Source: Epiperipatus broadwayi
Lineage: Eukaryota > Onychophora > Udeonychophora > Euonychophora > Peripatidae
Reading direction: 5' to 3'
Assembly (NCBI GenBank): GCA_028023455.1
Contig: JAQFVV010006722.1
Location: 124,001-188,000, forward strand
DNA: 64,000 nt
Shown: in pieces, positions 1-8,801 of the stretch
Layout of the letters: each line of letters begins with the position of its first letter
Numbering within the stretch: position 1 is the first letter of the stretch
Notes under the pieces: model-generated
Told to the model about the DNA's origin: nothing
The model's input: the letters and a program-made list of their open reading frames with translations, nothing else
Database searches by the model: none
Translations under genes and position numbers: made by a program

Positions 1-716
1 GTTTGAGTATAAACTGAATTACAAAAATAATAAAAACAATTCAATGAAGAAGAGATACTTCTTTTTGTTTTTAATGTACTGTATTTCCATATATCTACAA
101 AATCTGTTTTTAATTCATAATAGTCATATGATAATTTTTTATCATAAAACTCATTGGTGGGGTAGAGGGGAAGACAACTTTGCTTTACAATATCAGAATA
201 CTATGACATTAATAATATTAGAAAGTGATGGTATTTTTTTATACATAGGCAGACTTTTTAAATTACTATACAAAGTACTTGCTTCATAACGATTTCTTTG
301 CCTAATCATTGTATAAAGAATTTTCATATATAGACATATAGCTAGCTGTACAACTAATATTTGCTTTTCAAGATAAAACAAAACATGTGAGATCAGATAG
401 AGTGATTCGTACTAAATAACCTATTGGAATGCTGAAAAATAAATTCAAACTTTAAAAAGTTTTCTGAGAATGAATAGCATGATAAATATTTTCCTAAATT
501 CTCATCCAATTGACGACCCCATATAATTTTGGTTAAATATTACTTACTTTTCATATTTTTATTAACCAGATTATTTATTTAAAATGTAGGAATTTTTTTA
601 TTTAAATCATTTTATATTTTACTTCAAGATTTATTAAAATCCAATATTTTTTCAAAATTTGTCAATAAAATATTTAAAAAACAAAAAAAAATTACAAACC
701 TTATAATATTTCAGTT
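1..716. other. AT-rich stretch without a recognised gene
   Basis: Two short reading frames (81 and 62 codons) occur here, but both are of low complexity and rich in Phe, Ile, Tyr and Leu, as expected from chance in this base composition. I see no splice-site-bounded exon, repeat family or RNA gene. The right edge runs into a (TA)n tract at 717-733 that bounds the following Penelope-like insertion. Confidence 0.5.
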
Positions 717-820
717 TATATATATATATATATGTTAATTCCAATATTTATGAGATAAATGATGACTTCATATTGTAATTATTTTTGGGATATTCTATGT
801 AGTAAAATAGCTAAGTAGCT

Positions 821-853
821 GACATTTCAGTACAATAACAAGTACCTCCTCAG
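821..853 (-). ncRNA. hammerhead-ribozyme-like core in PLE-B 3' region (left copy)
   Basis: Read on the minus strand, the motif is CTGAGGA (847-853), then a stem made by GGTAC and GTACT closing an 8-base loop, then GAAA (825-828). This is the layout of the hammerhead core: CUGANGA, stem II, GAAA. It lies directly after the GIY-YIG reading frame, where PLEs are known to carry hammerhead ribozymes. I could not assign stems I and III or the cleavage site with confidence, so activity is unproven. Confidence 0.5.
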
Positions 854-1293
854 AGTGGCCTCTTTCTCAAATCATAAGAATGCATGTGAGATTTTAAATC
901 GCTATTTTTATTTTTTTCTTTCTCCTCATATTTAAATTCTACTGATTGAGAAGTTTTAAAAATTGCTTTGTCTTCCAATAGCTTCTTCCAAATGTTGTTA
1001 ATTTTCTTTAATCCACAGATTTCATTCAATCTGTTTGGCCTTTTAAAAATCTCTGTAGTTTCTCTTAGCAATCTTTGGTCATATTGTTCAATTTTTACTA
1101 GAATATTTGTTTTATCAAGATTGATATCATGATTAGATAATTTTACATGAAAATAAATACCTGATAAATTGGATTTTTCTCTGATTGTCAGAATGGGTTC
1201 TTCCTTTCTAATATTTATTATGTGATTGGTCTGTCCAATATATGAATGTGAACAGACCCTATATGGAATTTCATATACACCATGACAATCCAA
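850..1293 (-). pseudogene. GIY-YIG endonuclease C-terminal fragment, PLE family B left copy
   Basis: An open frame of 147 codons on the minus strand. Near its start, VCSHSYIGQTN resembles the YIG half of a GIY-YIG nuclease, and upstream CHGVYEIP resembles the GIY half. RLLRETTEIFKRP follows, matching the helix with the catalytic glutamate and the ending usual in PLE proteins. The frame ends in a basic tail (YDLRKRPL). A full PLE protein is about 700-900 residues with a reverse transcriptase ahead of this domain; here only the nuclease end survives, so the annotated ATG is not a natural start. The arm continues upstream to the inverted junction near 1387. The frame may be open by chance preservation, because the partner copy at 1500-1951 is disrupted. 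Confidence 0.7.
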
Positions 1294-1499
1294 AGAAATT
1301 TTATCTTTAGGAAGTAGAAATATTTCATTAATTTTTTTGAAGGTTGTGAAACTGTGTGAATATTATTTTTTTTTAGAATGTTAAAGTAGTAACTAATAAA
1401 ATTGGTAACATTCTAAGGAAAAATAATATTCACACTATCTTCAAAAAAATTAATCAAATATTTTCACTTCCTAGAGATAAAATTTTTTTGGAGTGTCGG

Positions 1500-1951
1500 T
1501 GTATATAAAATGCCATGTAGGGTCTGTTCCTATTCATATATTCGACAGACTAATCATAAAATAAATATTAGAAAAAAAAGCACATTCTGACAATCAGAGA
1601 AAAATCCAATTTATCAGCTATTTATTCTCATATAAAATTATCTAATCATGATATCAATTTTGAAAAACAAATATTCTAGTAAAAATTAAACAATATGACC
1701 AAAGATTGCTAAGAGAAGCTATAGAGATTTTTAAAAGGCCCAAAAGTTTGAATGAAATGTGTGAATTAAAGAAAATTAGCAACATTTGGAAGAAGCTATT
1801 GGAAGACAAACTAATTTTTAAAACTGCTCAACCAATAGAATTTAAGTATGAGAAGAAGAAAAAAGATAAAAGTAACAATTTTAAATCTCACACACATTCC
1901 TATGATTTAAGAAAGAGGACTCTCTGTGGAAGGTACTTGTTATTGTACTGA
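1500..1951 (+). pseudogene. GIY-YIG fragment, PLE family B right copy, broken
   Basis: The plus-strand counterpart of the 850-1293 frame. Shared peptides include TIREKSNLS and LSNHDIN near 1590-1660, and EIFKRP near 1725. Frameshifts and stops split it, and only the last 81 codons or so (from 1706) read through, with the end running past the homologous stop into unrelated sequence. It is a 5'-truncated dead copy and would not make a nuclease. Confidence 0.65.
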
Positions 1952-1953
1952 AA
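1924..1953 (+). ncRNA. decayed hammerhead-like core, PLE-B right copy
   Basis: The partner of the 821-853 motif. The stem bases GGTAC/GTACT, the loop and GAAA are kept, but the core reads CTGTGGA, with the essential A of CUGA changed to T, and one extra base precedes the stem. Family knowledge predicts this copy is inactive. Confidence 0.4.
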
Positions 1954-2014
1954 CATCAGCTATTTGGCTATTTTATTACATGGAATATACTGAAAATAAT
2001 TATAATATAAAGTC

Positions 2015-2069
<55 letters not shown>
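2015..2069. repeat. (TA)n microsatellite at the PLE-B edge
   Basis: A near-pure TA tract with one G interruption, immediately after the 3' tail of the right PLE-B copy. The left copy also ends at a (TA)n tract (717-733), so the insertion either targeted a TA repeat or the repeat grew from its ends. Confidence 0.9.
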
Positions 2070-2071
<2 letters not shown>

Positions 2072-2164
2072 CATAACTATACTAAGTATTCAACAGAATA
2101 TAAAATAGTTGCCTGTTATGCCTTTATATGATTTTTATACTAATAATACCTCATCATAATAATA

Positions 2165-2491
2165 TCACATGATCACCATTTGTTATGTTTGTTCATAACT
2201 GTTATGACAATATAAGCTATTGAGCTTAGATTGAAAATTTATTCTGTTTTCAATTTTTTTCTCATAGTTTTGTAGTTAAGTAGAGATACAAAATGGCTGC
2301 TAGAGGGTTGCATAGATCCTAAGATTTAGGTGCAGTGCCCTCAGATTTAAGGCTCCGCACTGACAAAGGTCACAAGCCAGAAGCTGGGTAGGCACTAGAT
2401 AGGGATTTCATGCACAAGCCTTTTGAAATCCATTGATTATTCTGGCTTGCACTGAGTGGCACTGCTGTATGGAGAGTTTTGCCTGTTTCTC
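2165..2491 (+). mobile_element. Family F retroposon, copy F1 (327 bp)
   Basis: A non-coding insertion flanked by a perfect 11-bp target duplication, TCATAATAATA, at 2154-2164 and 2492-2502. The 5' end begins TCACATGATCACC and the 3' end has GGAGAGTTTTGCC. Related copies lie at 28664-29121, 40955-41037 and 49251-49552. A duplication of variable length (11-14 bp between copies) points to retroposition rather than a cut-and-paste transposon. There is no poly(A) tail and no A/B-box tRNA head that I can see, so this is not a standard tRNA SINE. Confidence 0.7.
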
Positions 2492-2502
2492 TCATAATAA
2501 TA

Positions 2503-4683
2503 AATATTAATGACTTTTCTTTAAAATCTTATTTACTTTTTTCTAGCAGAGAGTTATCCAATTAAACATCTAACCTGGGATTTTTTAAACTTTTGAGCAG
2601 TTGTTTTATATTTTAAAATAATAAGACTATACACATACAAAATTAATTTGTCATTGTCTTTAACATTATTATACATACATATGTATGTACAAATCTTGCT
2701 TCATGACTAGATTTACTAATCTGTATTTTAATTATAAATTTTTCATATAAACTCAAGAATTCTTAAATCTAACCAACCAGTTAAATTATCTATAGTAATC
2801 AGAGAATGATTATCTATCTATTCTTACCTAGAGAGTAAAGTTTAAAAAAATCTATAAAAAGCCTCACCAACCAGCAATTTCATGCTAATGAGTGTCATAT
2901 ATAACCTTCTACAATTTTTATAATTTTTTATACTGCTGCTAACTATTACTTTTCTTTAGTAAATATATGCTGAATTGCTCTAGAAATCACATAATGTTCA
3001 AGTCCCCATAGTGATAGATTGAGGTTTCATAGTTCACTCTACTTAACCTGATATGATTTTTTTTTAATATTAGCTAGATGGAAATTGATTTTGAAAGTCT
3101 CGATTCATAGTTTTTCCTTTCACTATCGCATTTAACTGATAAAGCTTACCTTACTGATAATATAAATACACATATTTACAAACCAAAAATAGAAGCAATT
3201 ATGTAGCTGGGATCATAAAATATTTTTTGGGTTTTACTCCAATCTTGATCAAAAAAACTGACAACATCAAAATATATAAATATTGAACTGGTGTTATATC
3301 TACAAAACTTTGAAAACAAGTTTTTTTAGATTTAAAATATCAAAATGTTTACAAATTTCAAATACTGCAGGTTGACTTTTTAAAATTCTGACATTTAAAA
3401 ATGTCAGTCTTTCACTTGTGTATAAACTATTTATTTTATATTAAAACACAATAAATTGGACTTAATTTTTCTTTAATTTAATGTTTGGCCTTTTTAGATA
3501 TTTAAAAACTGACTTGAAAATAAGAACAATGTGCTGTAAAAATCATCAATGAAGTTAGTGTAAGCACTCTCAAAAATTGAATGAATTTTTTTTTTTTAAG
3601 GCATCCTTTCCTTTTTAATGATGCTCCATGTGAATTTATCGCTAATATTATCTGTCAAAACTGACACAATGTTAGAATTTTTTCAAATATTTTAGTAATT
3701 ATAAAGTAAATATCAGATTTTAAAGTAGAATATAATAGATTTATCGCAAATCCATCTTTGTTTAGTCATATTAAAGTAAATATTTTCTTAAAGAACAATA
3801 GTGTAAAGGCAATACATATTTATTGACGTCTATAAGATACTGACTTCTTGAGATTTTTTTTTAATTAAAAAATTAGTTAAAGCATTGTAGAAAAATCTAC
3901 ATCATTTAAAAATCTTGTGCTAATTTGAGTTTAAAAATGATAACACAGCATTCTAAAGCCATGGAACTATCTTTTTTTTTGTCTGAGGGAAACACCCAAT
4001 AATTCTAAATAAATATGAAAGTGATAATTGTGAAAAAAGAATAAAATATGGAAACCAAATGAAAATAAATTGCACTAAATCCAAAATCTTAAATGTTCTT
4101 GTTCAAGATCTTTTAATTCTTGACTAATGGTGGTCACAGACTATAAACTAGGCTGGTGATGCAAGAAGCACTGGATAAGCTTCTTAGAAATATTAAAAGC
4201 TTTCATTAATTTTATCAGAATGATCTAAAATGTATCATTTGCACATCACTATACTTTTGAATCAGTTATATATAAGTCACACATATATCAGAATCATCAA
4301 GTCAATTGCTTTGAAACTTACACAGAACTTGAAACACATATAAAAAATTGAACACAATGTTGCCATTTGTCTCCACTTTTTTCAAAACGAAAGAGATACA
4401 GAAGTGTTTCAGTTTTGATCTGCTACTCTACTTCCACTTTAAGCAACACAAGCAAAATGTTTATATTCATATAATCCATTTTTCAGAAAGTCATGTGGTG
4501 TTTGAGCACCCAAATGATAAGTTCACTAGAATAAACTTATTTGAGCAATGTTATATTATATATATATGACTAACCATAAATATAATATGAAAGCTTTGAA
4601 ACTTTACTTGGTTCAATAAAATGTTACTAAATTTTATATTTAAACTTTGTTGTAGTATTTTTACTATATATATATATATATAT
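2503..4683. other. AT-rich region with one old dispersed repeat
   Basis: No gene is evident; the 73-codon frame at 4348-4569 has no recognisable motif. The stretch at about 3370-3560 is related, in reverse complement, to about 34940-35170: both contain AATTGGACTT, a TTTGGCC block and ACAATGTGC in the same order. A short perfect palindrome (CTGACATTTAAAAATGTCAG) lies at about 3390. A (TA)n tract at about 4664-4683 marks the edge of the next PLE. Confidence 0.45.
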
Positions 4684-4805
4684 AACAAAATAAATGTCCA
4701 CTAATATCAATAATACAATAACAAAACTTAAATATATTCCAATCAACGGTAAACAATTTATAATACAATATAAATAAAAACTCGATAAAAACTCATAAAG
4801 AAATA

Positions 4806-4834
4806 TTTTCGATTATATTCATAATCATTTTCAA
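4806..4834 (-). ncRNA. hammerhead-like hairpin in PLE-A 3' region (degenerate core)
   Basis: On the minus strand TTGAAAA is followed by a perfect 6-bp stem GATTAT/ATAATC with loop GAAT, then GAAAA. Placement after the GIY-YIG frame matches the hammerhead position in other PLEs, but the CUGANGA box reads UUGAAAA, with two key bases changed. All three family A copies (also 7401-7429 and 8684-8712) keep the same sequence, so this is the state of the family and not decay of one copy. It may be a dead or strongly altered ribozyme, or only a hairpin. Confidence 0.3.
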
Positions 4835-4885
4835 CTCAACTTTCAAAATGGAATCATCTATTACCAACTGGAAACACATGTCGAT

Positions 4886-7261
4886 TTAAATATCCCACAA
4901 TTCATTAATCCTAACATTTGCTGACTGTCTGTTTATTATCATATTTTTATACCTACTAATAAAAACTGCCTCTTTAATTTTTCTTTTTTCATTATCTCTC
5001 TCTTGTCCTAAAATTTTTATTTTATTTATATCAAAATTAAACTTAAAATTACAATTTCTATCATGATCATAAAAAACAGATTCAGTATATAACTTGACTT
5101 CATTACTATTATCATTACATATCTGTACATTTTTCAAAACTCTTTTATATAACAATTTATGTTCTTTAATTCTTTTCTCTATATTACATCTAGATTCCCC
5201 TATATATGATAAGTTACACCCACAAAAAATTCTATAAATTATATTACTCATGTTATTTTTTTCTAACTTATCTTTTGAATTATTAACCATTCTATTTAAA
5301 TTACCTGATCCATAAAAAGAAACATTATATATACCATTATAAACTTTTTTCATAAATTTTACTTGATTATTATTATAAAAAGGCAAAGAAATCCACTTCT
5401 TACTCTTAATTTCTTCATCACCAGTATTTCTATTAATTTTCTTACTAAATTGACAAACCACTTGATAAATTTCTTTTATATTATAACCTACACTTAATAA
5501 TTCACTTACATAATTTTCAATATTTTTCTTTTTATCACATGCATATTTACACAAAATATTATTTCTATACAAAAAAGACCTAAAACCAGCCATCTTATAA
5601 TTATGTGGCACGTTAGATAAATAGGGAATATACCCTCTAGTTTCAATAGGTTTAATAAACAATTTATAGTCAATCATATTATTGTTCCTTGAAATTATCA
5701 AATCTAAATATTTAATACTGTTATTATATTCTTTCTCCATAGTCCAGATAAGACCTTTTAATTTATTATATTCATCAAAAATTTTATCAATCATTTCTGA
5801 AGAAGCACATATAAAAACATCATCCACATATCTCGTATATATCTTAATATTTCCCATAAATATAAATTTGTTTAAAATTTTCTCTTCATAATATGACAAA
5901 ACAAAACTGCATAACTGTGCCACCATTGGTAATCCCATTGGCCAGCCTTTACTCATCTTATAAAATTTACCATTAAAGGATGCAACAATATTTTGTTCAA
6001 TAAAATTTAAAGCCTTCATCAGAAAACATATTAATTGATTATCCACTTTCTTTTCCAATAAAGCTTGATGAATTATCTTAATTGAATCAAGTCTATCAAT
6101 AGATCCATACATCTCAGAAACATCCAATGACACTAAAACATCATCACAGTCCAAACTTAAATCTTTAATTTTTTCAACAAAATCAAATGATGACGTTACA
6201 GAATATTTTCCAAATCCAAGTAAATCTTGTAAAATTTTAGCAATATATTTACTAGTCTTATACACAAAAGACCCTCCAAAATCCAAAATTATTCTAAGTG
6301 GATAACCTTCTTTATGTAATTTTACATTAGCAAATACACGTGGACAAATAGCACTTGAAGGATATAATGAATAGTACACATTATCATTTATTCCTTTATT
6401 CTTTGCCTTTAATAAAATGTTATTAATAAATTTCATTCTTTCTGAATCAACATTATATTTATCAATCAATTCAAAATTTAATTTTTCCATTTGTAAAATA
6501 ACTCCTTGAACATATTCATTATTTGAAATCAAGCACATCCATAAACCTTTGTCTTCCTTTAAGCAAATCAATTTATCTTTCATTAATTGTCTTTTAAATA
6601 ATCCAATAACTCTTTTGCATGAATTATCATACTTATTAGAATTTTGTAAATTAACATCCTTAACAATTTTATTAAACTCATCTACAGTCATTAATTTTCC
6701 ATCATAAGAATTTTGAACTGATGATATAATCTCCAGTTTATAGTCATCAACTATATCACCTACATATTTAGAACCAAATCCTAATACATACTTTTGTATT
6801 AATTTCAAATCACATGATGATAAATTGACATAATTTACATTTTGATCAATCTTTGAATATTTTTTATTAAATAAAAAATTAATCTTATTATCAAATTTTT
6901 TCTTTTCTTTAATATAAAACTTATCATAATAATTTTGACACATCTTTTTAAATTCAAAACAATATTCAAAATTATTCAATTCAATAAAATGATTAATAAC
7001 CTTTAAATACTTCCGATTATTAAACAAAACTTGCTTATTTCTTCTAATAATTTCAAGCAAAATATTACGTTTCACTTCAAAAATAAAACTAGGTTTCAAA
7101 TCCAGCGATTTATTATATTTAAAGCAGCAGCAATTCGGGAATATTTTAAATAACTTACAATCTTTCAAAAATTCCAATCGACATTTCGTTTTAATAATCT
7201 TTAAACACATCTTCTTCCATTCTTTAAACAACCATATCTTATTCATATATTTGGTATCCAT
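4886..7261 (-). CDS. PLE reverse transcriptase with C-terminal GIY-YIG endonuclease
   Basis: A 791-residue uninterrupted protein. It would copy its RNA at a nicked chromosomal site, with the reverse transcriptase (RT) making cDNA and the GIY-YIG domain nicking DNA. Visible in order: basic N-terminal region (1-150); LGFGSKYV (about 160), like the conserved PLE LSLG..FV; PRVFANVKLHKEGYPLR (about 307-323), RT motif 2; VSLDVSEMYGSID (about 377-389), with the first catalytic Asp; SKGWPMGLPMVAQL (about 437-450), RT motif 4; YVDD (about 478-481), the active site; SIKYLDL (about 515), the thumb entry. The GIY-YIG domain starts near 674 (IIYRIFCGC, then SYIGES), with RIKEH (about 697-701), a glutamate in RKIKEA (about 760-765) and Asn in IINRQ. 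Length fits the family. The first ATG lies 17 bases inside the pseudo-LTR boundary, so there is almost no separate 5' leader. AT-rich codons match the neighbourhood. I am sure of the class, not of the PLE subfamily. Confidence 0.92.
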   Translation of the reverse strand: MDTKYMNKIWLFKEWKKMCLKIIKTKCRLEFLKDCKLFKIFPNCCCFKYNKSLDLKPSFIFEVKRNILLEIIRRNKQVLFNNRKYLKVINHFIELNNFEYCFEFKKMCQNYYDKFYIKEKKKFDNKINFLFNKKYSKIDQNVNYVNLSSCDLKLIQKYVLGFGSKYVGDIVDDYKLEIISSVQNSYDGKLMTVDEFNKIVKDVNLQNSNKYDNSCKRVIGLFKRQLMKDKLICLKEDKGLWMCLISNNEYVQGVILQMEKLNFELIDKYNVDSERMKFINNILLKAKNKGINDNVYYSLYPSSAICPRVFANVKLHKEGYPLRIILDFGGSFVYKTSKYIAKILQDLLGFGKYSVTSSFDFVEKIKDLSLDCDDVLVSLDVSEMYGSIDRLDSIKIIHQALLEKKVDNQLICFLMKALNFIEQNIVASFNGKFYKMSKGWPMGLPMVAQLCSFVLSYYEEKILNKFIFMGNIKIYTRYVDDVFICASSEMIDKIFDEYNKLKGLIWTMEKEYNNSIKYLDLIISRNNNMIDYKLFIKPIETRGYIPYLSNVPHNYKMAGFRSFLYRNNILCKYACDKKKNIENYVSELLSVGYNIKEIYQVVCQFSKKINRNTGDEEIKSKKWISLPFYNNNQVKFMKKVYNGIYNVSFYGSGNLNRMVNNSKDKLEKNNMSNIIYRIFCGCNLSYIGESRCNIEKRIKEHKLLYKRVLKNVQICNDNSNEVKLYTESVFYDHDRNCNFKFNFDINKIKILGQERDNEKRKIKEAVFISRYKNMIINRQSANVRINELWDI

Positions 7262-7278
7262 TAATCATGTAACAATAA

Positions 7279-7544
7279 AACAAAATAAATGTCCGCTAAT
7301 ATCAATAATACAATAACAAAACTTAAATATATTCCAAACAACGGTAAACAATTTATAATACAATATAAATAAAAACTCAATAAAAACTCATAAAGAAATA
7401 TTTTCGATTATATTCATAATCATTTTCAACTCAACTTTCAAAATGGAATCATCTATTACCAACCGGAAACACATGTCGATTTAAATATCCCACAATTCAT
7501 TAATCCTAACATTTGCTGACTGTCTGTTTATTATCGTATTTTTA
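7279..7544 (-). repeat. PLE-A pseudo-LTR (tandem 3'-end copy)
   Basis: Repeats the last 266 bp of the full copy (4684-4949) in the same orientation, with about five differences by eye. It contains the final codons of the protein, the stop, the 3' untranslated region and the hairpin. It sits directly upstream of the full copy's ATG, as the remnant of a head-to-tail tandem copy. In PLEs this unit carries promoter and ribozyme functions. Its upper end joins the inverted copy at a TTTA shared by both sequences (7541-7544). Confidence 0.85.
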
Positions 7545-8801
7545 ATGGTAAATTTTATAAGATGAGTAAAGGCTGGCCAATGGGATTACCAATGGTGGCA
7601 CAGTTATGCAGTTTTGTTTTGTCATATTATGAAGAGAAAATTTTAAACAAATTTATATTTATGGGAAATATTAAGATATATACGAAATATGTGGATGATG
7701 TTTTTATATGTGCTTCTTCAGAAATGATTGATAAAATTTTTGATGAATATAATAAATTAAAAGGTCTTATCTGGATTATGGAGAAAGAATATAATAACAG
7801 TATTAAATATTTAGATTTGATAATTTCAAGGAACAATAATATGATTGACTATAAATTGTTTATTAAACCTATTGAAACTAGAGGGTATATTCCCTATTTA
7901 TCTAACGTGCCACATAATTATAAAATGGCTGGTTTTAGGTCTTTTTTGTATAGAAATAATATTTTGTGTAAATATGCATGTGATAAAAAGAAAAATATTG
8001 AAAATTATGTAAGTGAATTATTAAGTGTAGGTTATAATATAAAAGAAATTTATCAAGTGGTTTGTCAATTTAGTAAGAAAATTAATAGAAATACTGGTGA
8101 TGAAGAAATTAAGAGTAAGAAGTGGATTTCTTTGCCTTTTTATAATAATAATCAAGTAAAATTTATGAAAAAAGTTTATAATGGTATATATAATGTTTCT
8201 TTTTATGGATCAGGTAATTTAAATAGAATGGTTAATAATTCAAAAGATAAGTTAGAAAAAAATAACATGAGTAATATAATTTATAGAATTTTTTGTGGGT
8301 GTAACTTATCATATATAGGGGAATCTAGATGTAATATAGAGAAAAGAATTAAAGAACATAAATTGTTATATAAAAGAGTTTTGAAAAATGTACAGATATG
8401 TAATGATAATAGTAATGAAGTCAAGTTATATACTGAATCTGTTTTTTATGATCATGATAGAAATTGTAATTTTAAGTTTAATTTTGATATAAATAAAATA
8501 AAAATTTTAGGACAAGAGAGAGATAATGAAAAAAGAAAAATTAAAGAGGCAGTTTTTATTAGTAGGTATAAAAATACGATAATAAACAGATAGTCAGCAA
8601 ATGTTAGGATTAATGAATTGTGGGATATTTAAATCGACATGTGTTTCCGGTTGGTAATAGATGATTCCATTTTGAAAGTTGAGTTGAAAATGATTATGAA
8701 TATAATCGAAAATATTTCTTTATGAGTTTTTATTGAGTTTTTATTTATATTGTATTATAAATTGTTTACCATTGTTTGGAATATATTTAAGTTTTGTTAT
8801 T
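7541..8801 (+). mobile_element. PLE-A inverted, 5'-truncated copy
   Basis: A plus-strand copy of the family A element joined head to head with the pseudo-LTR. It starts inside the RT domain at the position equivalent to 5977 of the full copy and runs to the 3' tail. Its end lacks the last 35 bp or so of the full copy and passes straight into (TA)n at about 8800. The junction has 4-bp microhomology (TTTA), as expected if the reverse transcriptase switched templates. Confidence 0.85.
7562..8593 (+). pseudogene. PLE RT (3' half) plus GIY-YIG fragment, inverted copy
   Basis: The open frame of 343 codons corresponds to residues 436 onward of the intact protein, from SKGWPMGLP through YVDD, the thumb, GIY-YIG and IINR. 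Only a handful of residues differ (for example TKYVDD for TRYVDD). A C-to-T change converts the Gln codon after IINR into a stop, removing the last 14 residues or so. The fingers and the first catalytic aspartate are missing, so it cannot work as a polymerase. The ATG is an internal methionine codon. Confidence 0.85.

Larger units (their letters stand above)
717..2069. mobile_element. Penelope-like element family B, two 5'-truncated copies head to head
   Basis: This is a long imperfect palindrome. The left half (about 745-1387) reads outward on the minus strand and the right half (about 1403-2014) reads outward on the plus strand. Both encode the same GIY-YIG-like C-terminal region and the same 3' untranslated tail. 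The two arms meet at about 1366-1425, where AGAATGTT and AACATTCT flank a short loop. Both outer 3' ends run into (TA)n tracts (717-733 and 2015-2069). Inverted, 5'-truncated partner copies are a known feature of Penelope-like element (PLE) insertions. The 5' part with the reverse transcriptase is missing from both halves, so neither could move by itself. The arms differ at many positions and the right arm is more decayed, so the event is not recent. Confidence 0.75.
4684..7278 (-). mobile_element. Penelope-like element family A, apparently full-length copy
   Basis: The element reads on the minus strand. Its start lies just above the ATG at 7261, and its 3' end is at about 4684 beside a (TA)n tract. 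Its last 266 bp are repeated in the same orientation at 7279-7544 (about 98 percent identical by eye), forming the pseudo-LTR typical of PLEs. An inverted 5'-truncated copy follows at 7541-8801. The intact reading frame and the near-identity of the three copies suggest a young insertion, the youngest element here apart from possibly F2. Confidence 0.85.

Noticed and set aside
5682-5891. Plus-strand frame inside the PLE-A ORF, and its mirror at 7627-7836
   Set aside because: Antisense shadows of the RT coding region; identical because the underlying PLE copies are identical.
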